DNA of 6,161 nt from Clostridiales bacterium (GTDB taxonomy: Bacteria > Bacillota > Clostridia > Saccharofermentanales > UBA5734): the NCBI GenBank assembly GCA_007133255.1, contig SLMY01000107.1, forward strand, positions 1 through 6,161, written 5' to 3'. Below, in pieces: positions 1 through 5,487 of this stretch. A program made the position numbers and the translations under genes. The notes below the pieces were generated by a model that saw only the letters and a list, made by a program, of their open reading frames with translations, ran no database searches and was not told the origin of the DNA. The number at the start of each line of letters is the position of its first letter. Position 1 is the stretch's first letter.

Positions 1-1277
1 CGGGTATTTTGGCATTACTGGCAGGGCCTGAGATTTTTGGAGCGATCAGCGGCCGGAATGTTTTTCCGTCTTTTATGACCGAAACCTGGGAATATCTGCC
101 AGGCTTAATGATTAATGTGGTTTTTGCAGCTTTGTTTATTGGCAAGGATATTCCGAAAGTCAGTAAAATCTGGCAGTCAGCCGGCCCTCAAGTTATTTTA
201 GGTTATGCCATATCGTTTGGCCAGTACGCGATCGGACTGGTCTTATCCATTTTCATTCTTACACCGTTTTTTGGTTTGAATCCTATGGCCGGTGCCCTGA
301 TTGAAGTCGGTTTTGTGGGCGGACATGGAACCGCAGCTGGATTGAGAGATACCTTTAATGAAGTCGGTTTCCCTGAAGGTGGAGATCTGGCAATCGGACT
401 GGCTACAGTGGGTGTTCTAACCGGTGTTTTTGCTGGCATCGGTTTAATTAACTGGGGGATGAGAAAGAATAAAATGTCTCACAAAGGCCGTCAGGCAGAA
501 CGCAGTGAGCTCGAAAGAAAAGGCATTATTGAGTTTGATACACGTGAACCAGCCGGTTTTTTGAGTACACGAAGCGAATCTATTGAGCCTTTGTCACTTC
601 ATTTTGGCTATATCGCGATTGCGATTATGATCGGTTATGGTATTTTACAGGCTTTAATCTGGCTGGAGGACAAAACCTGGGGAAGCGCGACCGGCGTCTA
701 TCTGCTGCGATACGTTCCCCTTTTCCCGCTGGCCATGCTGGGCGGCATTCTTGTCCAGAAAATTCTGGATAAAATTGACCGCTACAAAATGGTTGACCGT
801 CAGATGATCAACCGTATTCAAGGGCTGGCACTCGATATTCTGATTGTCAGCGCTCTGGCAACACTTTCGCTGGCTGTGATTGGTGACTATCTTCTGCCTT
901 TTCTGATTCTGGCCGCAGGCGGCATTCTCTGGACAGTTTTCGGTTTCCTGTTTCTGGCGCCGCGAATGCTGCCGGATTTCTGGTTTGAAAGAGGTATTGG
1001 TGATTTTGGCCAGTCCATGGGTGTAACAGCAACCGGTTTACTGTTAATGCGGGTGGCAGACCCTGACCAGCGGACACCGGCACTGGAGAGCTTTGGTTAT
1101 AAGCAGCTTTTATTTGAACTGTTTGTGGGCGGCGGTTTATTTACCGCCGCCTCAGTACCGCTTATATATCAGTTCGGTGCTTGGGCAATATTTCTGCTGA
1201 CACTGGGTCTGACCCTTGCTTCAATAATTGGCGGACTGATCTTATCAAAAAGAAGAAAAGCGTCTGTCTCACAATAG
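1..1277 (+). CDS. Sodium:glutamate symporter-like transporter (GltS/ESS family), 5'-truncated
   Basis: Integral membrane protein related to GltS, which couples Na+ entry to uptake of glutamate or a similar anion. The reading frame is open from the left edge (first full codon at 3; 424 residues visible). The TTG at 9 is an internal leucine, not a start; by comparison with E. coli GltS roughly the first 40-60 residues are missing. Seen: many hydrophobic segments and the family signature GGHGTAAG (318-341) in the first half. A cytoplasmic-looking hydrophilic linker of about 50 residues (about 465-595) separates this from the second half. The second inverted-topology repeat has FGQSMGVTATG and VGGGLFTAASVPL near the C-terminus. 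The tail is basic (SKRRKASVSQ). It is longer and more divergent than E. coli GltS (401 aa), so glutamate as substrate is not certain. It converges on the SDR gene 26 bp downstream. The family call is firm; the substrate is inferred. Confidence 0.85.
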   Translation, partial: GILALLAGPEIFGAISGRNVFPSFMTETWEYLPGLMINVVFAALFIGKDIPKVSKIWQSAGPQVILGYAISFGQYAIGLVLSIFILTPFFGLNPMAGALIEVGFVGGHGTAAGLRDTFNEVGFPEGGDLAIGLATVGVLTGVFAGIGLINWGMRKNKMSHKGRQAERSELERKGIIEFDTREPAGFLSTRSESIEPLSLHFGYIAIAIMIGYGILQALIWLEDKTWGSATGVYLLRYVPLFPLAMLGGILVQKILDKIDRYKMVDRQMINRIQGLALDILIVSALATLSLAVIGDYLLPFLILAAGGILWTVFGFLFLAPRMLPDFWFERGIGDFGQSMGVTATGLLLMRVADPDQRTPALESFGYKQLLFELFVGGGLFTAASVPLIYQFGAWAIFLLTLGLTLASIIGGLILSKRRKASVSQ

Positions 1278-1303
1278 GATATGAAGGCAGTCCCGGCAGA
1301 GCA
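1278..1303. other. 26-bp convergent gap between transporter and SDR, no terminator seen
   Basis: The two genes meet tail to tail here. I find no GC-rich stem followed by a T-run in either direction. The only structure is weak: an 8-bp direct repeat CCCGGCAG (1292-1299 and 1311-1318) flanking the short palindrome GCATCAGATGC (1301-1311), partly inside the last SDR codons. Read-through giving antisense transcripts is possible, but this is inference. Confidence 0.5.
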
Positions 1304-2065
1304 TCAGATGCCCGGCAGTGCCAGTCCGCCATTGACCGGTATAAAAGCGCCGTGAATAAAACTGGACAAATCAGAAGCCAGGAAAGCGACGACGTTTGCG
1401 ATTTCCTGATCTGTACCCCGGCGCTTCATGGGCACACGATTGATATAAGGCAGTTGGTCAGGGGTCTCGCCCTGGCGATCTCTGTCACTGATCGTCCAGC
1501 CGGGAGCGATCTGGTTAACAGTAATCTGATGCTCACCAACTTCTTTTGCCAGTACCCGCATGAGTCCGTCAAGTCCCCTCTTGGCAGAGGCATAGGCTGA
1601 AGAATAGGGATCTGATAAAATCGCGCATTCTGTATTGATCGCTATGTACTTGCCTGCTTTCTTCTCAATCATGTTAGGGATAAAAGCCTTGCTCAAGTAA
1701 ACGCTTTGCATGACATTGCTTTGAAACTGGCTGATAAAATCGTCAGCTGACTGCTCCAGAACAGAAGTCCAGGTATAGCTGCTGACAGCGTTGGCAACAA
1801 CAATATCCGGCATCATATTTTCCTGCATAAGCAGGTTTCTCATTGTTGTGATTGATGGCTGACTGGTGATATCTGCCTGGACAGCCATCGCTTTTTGTCC
1901 CATTGACAGCACTTCTTCTGTTAGCTCAGCTGCTTTATCTGTTTTACGAATATAATGAATGATGACATCCGCGCCGCAGCTTGCCAGTGTACGGACCATC
2001 ACGCGGCCAAGATCGCCTGTGGCACCTGTGACCAGCGCTACTTTGCCTTTTAGATTTATTTCCAT
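1304..2065 (-). CDS. Short-chain dehydrogenase/reductase (classical SDR, FabG-like fold)
   Basis: A 253-residue NAD(P)(H)-dependent cytoplasmic oxidoreductase of the usual length for classical SDRs. Seen: an N-terminal Rossmann start (KVALVTGATGDLG, residues 8-20), the adenine-contacting acidic position (AD65), N117 of the catalytic tetrad, the YASAK motif (Y158, K162), APGW at 187-190, and a typical C-terminal end (FLASDLSSFIHGAFIPVNGG). Three positions deviate. The middle glycine of TGxxxGxG is Asp18; the NNAG motif reads ANAV (91-94); and the catalytic serine, 13 residues before Tyr158, is Thr145 (codon ACA, complement of 1631-1633). Thr can replace Ser in some SDRs, so activity is plausible. 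The start at 2065 is set by AGGAGG 7 nt upstream. Substrate is unknown: a 3-oxoacyl group, sugar, polyol or sugar acid are all possible. A role in fucose oxidation is suggested only by the fucosidase about 1.9 kb away. Confidence 0.9.
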   Translation of the reverse strand: MEINLKGKVALVTGATGDLGRVMVRTLASCGADVIIHYIRKTDKAAELTEEVLSMGQKAMAVQADITSQPSITTMRNLLMQENMMPDIVVANAVSSYTWTSVLEQSADDFISQFQSNVMQSVYLSKAFIPNMIEKKAGKYIAINTECAILSDPYSSAYASAKRGLDGLMRVLAKEVGEHQITVNQIAPGWTISDRDRQGETPDQLPYINRVPMKRRGTDQEIANVVAFLASDLSSFIHGAFIPVNGGLALPGI

Positions 2066-2120
2066 AGAAATTCCTCCTCATCTTATACATATCATGTGTG
2101 CTTCTATTTTGAACGTTTTC

Positions 2121-2142
2121 AGCCCAGATGTCCAGCCGGGCT
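2121..2142. repeat. Inverted repeat AGCCC...GGGCT upstream of SDR gene
   Basis: Five-base arms AGCCC (2121-2125) and GGGCT (2138-2142) flank a 12-nt loop. On the + strand the right arm runs into TTT, but that is too short a T-tract, and no + strand gene ends nearby. On the - strand it would be a GC-rich hairpin in the leader about 55 nt upstream of the SDR start. Its loop contains GACAT (- strand), complementary to ATGTC on the same strand further upstream (complement of 2174-2178). Confidence 0.35.
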
Positions 2143-2143
2143 T

Positions 2144-2165
2144 TTGCCGCGAATTACCGCGGCAA
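2144..2165. repeat. Perfect 8-bp hairpin TTGCCGCG/CGCGGCAA upstream of SDR gene
   Basis: Arms at 2144-2151 and 2158-2165 pair perfectly around a 6-nt loop (AATTAC on the + strand). It is the strongest stem in this intergenic stretch. No T-run follows on either strand, so it is not a standard terminator. If transcription towards the SDR gene starts upstream of it, it would sit in the 5' leader next to the AGCCC/GGGCT hairpin. Confidence 0.6.
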
Positions 2166-2180
2166 GAACTCCAGACATTA

Positions 2181-2193
2181 AACAAGCCTTGTT
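2181..2193. repeat. 13-bp palindrome AACAAGCCTTGTT, possible operator
   Basis: Six-base arms AACAAG and CTTGTT flank a single central C. The size and symmetry resemble a dimeric repressor site, and it overlaps the end of the weak -10 candidate TTTAAT on the - strand. No bound protein can be inferred. Confidence 0.3.
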
Positions 2194-2234
2194 CAGGCAA
2201 TAGGACGTGATCAACCTGTAAGAACTGTTTTATT

Positions 2235-2250
2235 GCGATTATCGAATCGC
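2235..2250. repeat. Inverted repeat GCGATT-ATCG-AATCGC
   Basis: Perfect 6-bp arms (2235-2240, 2245-2250) around a 4-nt loop. It contains the 11-mer ATTATCGAATC (2238-2248) that recurs at 3864-3874 in the araC-fucosidase intergenic region. No T-run follows. It could be a regulator site or an RNA hairpin. Confidence 0.35.
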
Positions 2251-2265
2251 CTATACATCTATCCT

Positions 2266-2282
2266 GCCAGCTTTCAACCGGC
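2266..2282 (-). repeat. Weak hairpin just downstream of phosphatase stop
   Basis: On the - strand the arms GCCGG and CTGGC (one G-T pair) flank a 7-nt loop about 12 nt after the phosphatase stop codon. The place suits a terminator or 3'-end stabiliser, but the stem is only 5 bp and no T-tract follows, so efficient termination is doubtful. Confidence 0.25.
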
Positions 2283-2294
2283 TATAAGATCTTT

Positions 2295-3002
2295 TCAGAC
2301 ACGAAATCCTTTTTCAAGTGTGGGGCTATCTTCAAGCAACCCGGCTGCGTACAGATGTGATACATCACTGTAATAGCAGCAGACAGGCGCGACTGCCTCA
2401 CCTTTGCGGCCATCAAGAACGACTTTTGTTACACCTGTCGTGTGCATGTTGAAACTGGACCAGGCTGCCAGATACGGAATGCCAAGAAGATGCGCAAGCC
2501 AGGTGATACCTAGTCCGCCATGGCAGAACAAGGCAACACGATGCTTATTCTCAGCAGTTACACGATAAAAGTCTTGCTCTCTTTTATAACCAAGACGCGC
2601 CAGGAACTGATCAGATTCAGTCGCTACATATGAGGCAACATCCTGGCCGCTGAAACCCGCGAAATCATCTGACTCATGCCATTGATCACCCAGCGCGATA
2701 TTTTTACTGCTGCGCATTATATGAGCGCCCAGTTCCGATATCCAGGCCAGACGCTCGCTTTCTGGCAGGGTGATATGCAAATCAACCTCATGGGCCCAGG
2801 GTTCTACGGTATAGCTTTTCCCCAGTGCCTTGCAGGTGTAACTGGCGGTTTTTCTCGCACGGCCCATTGGTGACGTGAAAATTTCGTCAAGATTCAGGAC
2901 TTTCATCCGGCTGGCCAGCTGCAGCGCCTCTTTTTCACCAAAGGGTGTTATGGTGTCATTCTCGTAATCCGGATCAGCATGACGGATAATGTATAGTTCC
3001 AT
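2295..3002 (-). CDS. Histidine phosphatase family protein (phosphoglycerate-mutase-like)
   Basis: A 235-residue cytoplasmic protein of the branch-1 histidine phosphatase superfamily, which removes (or rarely transfers) phosphate through a phospho-histidine. Seen: the nucleophile motif at the N-terminus, IIRHAD (R7, H8); the second-arginine motif SPMGRARKTA (44-53, R48); an acidic residue E72 (WAHEVD) at the expected proton-donor region; and the late histidine in FCHGGLG (H161). The frame stays open 80 codons further upstream into araC, but the ATG at 3002 is preferred: AGGAGG lies 5 nt before it, and translation from there begins directly with the canonical beta strand and RH motif. It follows araC by 34 bp on the same strand, so the two are probably cotranscribed. 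The substrate is unknown. Linkage to a fucosidase regulator suggests a sugar phosphate or another small phosphate ester, but that is inference. Confidence 0.88.
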   Translation of the reverse strand: MELYIIRHADPDYENDTITPFGEKEALQLASRMKVLNLDEIFTSPMGRARKTASYTCKALGKSYTVEPWAHEVDLHITLPESERLAWISELGAHIMRSSKNIALGDQWHESDDFAGFSGQDVASYVATESDQFLARLGYKREQDFYRVTAENKHRVALFCHGGLGITWLAHLLGIPYLAAWSSFNMHTTGVTKVVLDGRKGEAVAPVCCYYSDVSHLYAAGLLEDSPTLEKGFRV

Positions 3003-3007
3003 AGTAT

Positions 3008-3020
3008 CCTCCTTATAAGG
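3008..3020 (-). promoter_or_regulatory. Ribosome binding site of the phosphatase, overlapping a palindrome
   Basis: AGGAGG (complement of 3008-3013) sits 5 nt upstream of the ATG at 3002 and fixes the start against the longer open frame. It overlaps the 10-bp palindrome CCTTATAAGG (3011-3020), so part of the site could pair locally in the mRNA. Confidence 0.75.
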
Positions 3021-3036
3021 CTTGTTTTCAGCCTGT

Positions 3037-3849
3037 TTAAATTGATTTTCGAAGTCGCCGGCGATAAAGGCTGGGTGCTTCTGATTGTCGCTGTTTAAAA
3101 TATCGCGAGAAATAAAACTGATCACAAAAGCCAAGGTCTTCAGCAATCTGGGCCAGACTATTGTCACTGAAGAGCAGCATCTGCTGGGCCTTCTGGAAAA
3201 GCAGTTCATCCATGTACTGCCCAAGAGACATCCCTGTTTCAACCTTGAATCGCCTGCTCAGCGCGCTGACCGATATTGACATTTTATCAGCCAGGGTTTT
3301 CTGGGTTGTCTTGATGTTCAGAGCCTGCTGGACCAGGGCATAGACTTGTCGCAGAAAGGGCGACGCGGTCTCAATCACCTGTTCGCTGATTCGTGCTTTG
3401 CCTAGAAAGCGAGTCATCAGTGAGTTAAGATGCTGATGCAGCTCAAACGCGTCACGCAGTAAATGACCCTTATAGCACCTTCGCAGCTCACTATAATGAT
3501 TGTCTGAAACCTGAAGTGTATAGATATGCTTGAGTTGATAGAGCAGGTCATAGCCATCGGCGGTATAAATATGGAGATGAAAATAAAGCTGCTGCATATG
3601 TGTGAGGCACGCGTAGTCGAAAGTTAAACCAGCGGGAATCAAATAGATATGCCGTGGTTCAAGCGGTATGCTCCGGCCCTCATGGGTCAGCTTGCCGCCG
3701 CCTTCATGAATCAAGTACAAGCGGGAATAGGGTGAACAGACTTGTTTCGCGTGCCATTCTGTGCCAACGGAAGCAAACCCGCTATCCATCACACGAATAT
3801 TCAATTGGCTGATATATTCAGTAAGCTTGCTGTTCCTCGAGATATCCAT
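3037..3849 (-). CDS. AraC-family transcriptional regulator
   Basis: A 270-residue DNA-binding regulator with the usual AraC/XylS layout and length. The N-terminal half (about residues 20-95) looks like the small-molecule-binding cupin: a run of short beta strands with EGGGKLTHEG (49-58) and IYLIPAG (68-74). The C-terminal 100 residues hold two helix-turn-helix motifs: about 184-205 (TLADKMSISVSALSRRFK) and about 232-253 (LAQIAEDLGFCDQFYFSRYFK), ending in the family tail PSLYRRRL. It starts at the ATG at 3849 with GGAGA 7 nt upstream. It is divergent from the alpha-L-fucosidase gene with 113 bp between starts, a typical arrangement for a local activator. It probably responds to a fucoside or released sugar and may autoregulate, which is inferred from position only. 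The phosphatase follows in the same direction. Confidence 0.92.
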   Translation of the reverse strand: MDISRNSKLTEYISQLNIRVMDSGFASVGTEWHAKQVCSPYSRLYLIHEGGGKLTHEGRSIPLEPRHIYLIPAGLTFDYACLTHMQQLYFHLHIYTADGYDLLYQLKHIYTLQVSDNHYSELRRCYKGHLLRDAFELHQHLNSLMTRFLGKARISEQVIETASPFLRQVYALVQQALNIKTTQKTLADKMSISVSALSRRFKVETGMSLGQYMDELLFQKAQQMLLFSDNSLAQIAEDLGFCDQFYFSRYFKQRQSEAPSLYRRRLRKSI

Positions 3850-3863
3850 ACTGATTTCTCCAT

Positions 3864-3874
3864 ATTATCGAATC
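3864..3874. promoter_or_regulatory. 11-bp element ATTATCGAATC in the divergent region, repeated at 2238-2248
   Basis: The identical 11-mer occurs only in the two intergenic regions, as far as I saw by eye. Here it ends about 10 bp upstream of where the fucosidase -35 should be, the usual place for an AraC-type activator half-site, and it also falls in the araC leader. An 11-mer shared by chance in 6 kb is not rare, so this is a weak candidate. Confidence 0.25.
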
Positions 3875-3904
3875 ATTTGTGCATGTCGCTGACAGTCTGA
3901 TTTT

Positions 3905-3933
3905 ATTATACTTTTAAGTGAACCGTCCGACAA
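3905..3933 (-). promoter_or_regulatory. araC promoter (TTGTCG-17-TATAAT)
   Basis: On the - strand TTGTCG (complement of 3928-3933) is followed after exactly 17 bp by a perfect TATAAT (complement of 3905-3910). The predicted start is near 3898, giving a leader of about 50 nt before the araC ATG. It resembles a housekeeping sigma promoter. Its -10 overlaps the candidate -10 for the fucosidase on the other strand. Confidence 0.65.
3907..3912 (+). promoter_or_regulatory. Candidate -10 of the fucosidase promoter (TATACT)
   Basis: TATACT matches the -10 consensus at five of six positions and lies about 50 bp before the fucosidase start. No good -35 is found 16-18 bp upstream (bases around 3884-3889 read TGTCGC), as expected for an activator-dependent promoter. 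Confidence 0.45.
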
Positions 3934-3942
3934 TCAATTGAT
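3933..3942. repeat. Palindrome ATCAATTGAT, possible operator
   Basis: A perfect 10-bp palindrome between the candidate fucosidase -10 and its ribosome binding site, touching the araC -35. A protein bound here could affect both divergent promoters. A GGTCA-type or catabolite-repression (cre) consensus is not matched. Confidence 0.3.
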
Positions 3943-3962
3943 AAGTAGAAAGGAAAATACAT

Positions 3963-5288
3963 ATGAGTTCTTATATTACCAGAAAATCTCCGGGGGACAC
4001 AACCTGGTTTACAAAAGACCGCTTCGGCATGTTTATTCACTGGGGCATATACGCGCTGCCGGCACGCCATGAATGGGTCAAGACACGAGAGAAGATCTCT
4101 GAAGAAAAATATGATAAATATTTTGATCATTTTGATCCTGATCTTTATGACGCGAAAGACTGGGCCCGTCGTGCCAAAGCCGCGGGTATGAAATACGCGG
4201 TTCTGACCACCAAGCATCATGATGGCTTCTGCTTGTTTGACAGCCAGTACACAGATTACAAGAGCACAAACACACCGGCAGGTCGTGATCTGGTTAAAGA
4301 ATATGCTGACGCGTTCAGATCGGAAGGTTTGCGTGTAGGTTTTTATTATTCCCTGATCGACTGGCATCATCCTGAATTCCCGATTGATATGCTGCATCCG
4401 CGCCGTGATGATAAAGACGCGAAAGAGCAAAGCCAGGGTCGCGACATGACAAAATACGCGGCTTACATGCGCAATCAAGTCACTGAACTGCTGAGCAATT
4501 ACGGACAGATTGATGTTCTGTGGTTTGACTTCTCATATGGTGACCGCCAAGGCGAAGGTGATCTTGACTGGATGAAAGGTAAAGGTAAGGATGACTGGGA
4601 AGCACAGGCCCTGCTGAAAACTGCCCGCGACCTTCAGCCAAATATCATAATTGATAACCGGACCGAAATTGAACAGGATCTGTGGACGCCTGAACAATAT
4701 CAGCCTCAGGAATGGATCAAGCACCAGGAAACGGGTGAACTGGTGACATGGGAAGCTTGTCAGACTTTCTCAGGATCATGGGGCTATCACCGCGATGAGC
4801 AGACCTGGAAATCACCGGAAATGCTGATTCGCATGCTGATCAACACGGTTTCTATCGGCGGAAATCTACTGATGAATGTGGGACCGACAGCCAGAGGCTA
4901 TCTTGATGACAGAGCTGAAAAAGCACTGGAAGTTTATGAAAACTGGATGAAGTATAACAGCCGGTCTATATACGATTGCACCATGGCTGAACCAGAACTG
5001 CTTGAGTCATTACCGGCAGACTGCAGATTTACGCAAAGTGAAGATGGCAAACGGTTGTATCTACATCTTTTTGCCTATCCATTTGGCCATATTCATCTGA
5101 AAGGATTGGCCGGCAAAGTTGACTACGCGCAATTCTTACATGATGGCAGTGAAATCATGTACACAGAAGGTGAGGTTAAACACTTCAGCGAAGGAGCAGC
5201 CAAGGATGAAAAACTGCTTGTTCTGGAAATTCCTCACGTGAAACCTCATACAGTTGTTCCGGTTATCGAGCTGTTCCTTAAGTCTTGA
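3963..5288 (+). CDS. Alpha-L-fucosidase, glycoside hydrolase family 29, cytoplasmic
   Basis: A 441-residue retaining glycosidase that releases terminal alpha-linked L-fucose from oligosaccharides or glycosides. Seen: a (beta/alpha)8-type catalytic domain in about residues 1-340 with GH29 signatures. These are FGMFIHWGIY (21-30), TKHHDGF (83-89), GFYYSLIDWHHP (126-137), LWFDF with the nucleophile D189 (codon at 4527), DNRTE (231-235), TWEACQTFSGSWGY (262-275) and NLLMNVGPTARG (301-312). E264 in the WE-x-C motif aligns with the acid/base proposed for human FUCA1, though this residue varies across the family. A short beta-rich C-terminal domain (about 345-441) follows. There is no signal peptide, membrane anchor or carbohydrate-binding module, and the protein is shorter than secreted homologues, so it should act in the cytoplasm on imported substrate. 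The start at 3963 has AAAGGA 8 nt upstream. It is a single-gene transcript ending at a strong terminator and is probably activated by the divergent AraC protein. Linkage specificity cannot be read from sequence. Confidence 0.95.
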   Translation: MSSYITRKSPGDTTWFTKDRFGMFIHWGIYALPARHEWVKTREKISEEKYDKYFDHFDPDLYDAKDWARRAKAAGMKYAVLTTKHHDGFCLFDSQYTDYKSTNTPAGRDLVKEYADAFRSEGLRVGFYYSLIDWHHPEFPIDMLHPRRDDKDAKEQSQGRDMTKYAAYMRNQVTELLSNYGQIDVLWFDFSYGDRQGEGDLDWMKGKGKDDWEAQALLKTARDLQPNIIIDNRTEIEQDLWTPEQYQPQEWIKHQETGELVTWEACQTFSGSWGYHRDEQTWKSPEMLIRMLINTVSIGGNLLMNVGPTARGYLDDRAEKALEVYENWMKYNSRSIYDCTMAEPELLESLPADCRFTQSEDGKRLYLHLFAYPFGHIHLKGLAGKVDYAQFLHDGSEIMYTEGEVKHFSEGAAKDEKLLVLEIPHVKPHTVVPVIELFLKS

Positions 5289-5333
5289 ATAAACCGCGAT
5301 TAAACAAAAGACATTGATAACCCGTTCATATTC

Positions 5334-5386
5334 GCTCCTTGCCGTTTCAGATGTCAGATCATCCTAAAACGGCAAGGAGCTTTTTT
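5334..5386 (+). terminator. Strong intrinsic terminator of the fucosidase transcript
   Basis: Perfect 14-bp arms GCTCCTTGCCGTTT (5334-5347) and AAACGGCAAGGAGC (5367-5380) enclose a 19-nt loop. A run of six T follows (5381-5386). It lies 45 bp after the fucosidase stop and separates it from the PRC-barrel gene. Confidence 0.95.
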
Positions 5387-5432
5387 ATTCTATTGATGTA
5401 ACGCATGTTCCCGCGCGTAAACTTCATGTCAC

Positions 5433-5438
5433 TATAAT
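5433..5438 (+). promoter_or_regulatory. Candidate -10 (TATAAT) of the PRC-barrel gene
   Basis: A perfect TATAAT lies 49 bp before the start codon, after the upstream terminator, so the gene probably has its own promoter. No TTGACA-like -35 is visible 15-19 bp upstream (a GC-rich CCCGCGCG stretch occupies that place). An 8-bp palindrome GAACGTTC (5447-5454) falls close to the expected transcription start and might be a binding site. Confidence 0.5.
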
Positions 5439-5487
5439 AGGAATAAGAACGTTCATGAAATATGAAGGTATGGCAGGAGGGATTACA

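Larger units (their letters stand above)
2066..2294. other. 229-bp intergenic region, putative SDR promoter/leader rich in inverted repeats
   Basis: No gene is supported here. On the - strand it holds the SDR ribosome binding site (AGGAGG, complement of 2073-2078) and several short inverted repeats listed separately: 2121-2142, 2144-2165, 2181-2193, 2235-2250 and 2266-2282. A possible -10 (TTTAAT, complement of 2177-2182) has no convincing -35. None of the hairpins is followed by a T-run on the - strand, so I see no canonical terminator for the araC-phosphatase unit. The SDR gene could have its own promoter here or be reached by read-through. Confidence 0.5.

Noticed and set aside
1181..1600. 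139-codon + strand open frame across the end of the transporter gene and the SDR gene
   Set aside because: It is out of frame with the transporter and antisense to the SDR gene, whose motifs are unambiguous.
2121..2143. AGCCC/GGGCT hairpin followed by TTTT as a + strand terminator
   Set aside because: The stem is only 5 bp, the T-run is short and immediately interrupted by GCCG, and no + strand gene ends nearby.
1959..2210. 83-codon + strand open frame reaching into the SDR upstream region
   Set aside because: More than a third is antisense to the SDR N-terminus, there is no supported ribosome binding site, and the product is not protein-like.
2066..2294. A known riboswitch class or T-box in the SDR leader
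   Set aside because: I could not match any conserved riboswitch core or T-box sequence; only generic hairpins are visible.
3003..3242. An 80-codon in-frame upstream extension of the phosphatase reading into araC
   Set aside because: It overlaps araC in another frame, has no domain match, and the ATG at 3002 has an AGGAGG site and begins the canonical fold. The longer frame is a shadow of the araC coding sequence.
3906..4478. 190-codon - strand open frame opposite the fucosidase start and promoter
   Set aside because: It is antisense to a firmly identified GH29 gene, runs through the divergent promoter region, and resembles no protein family.
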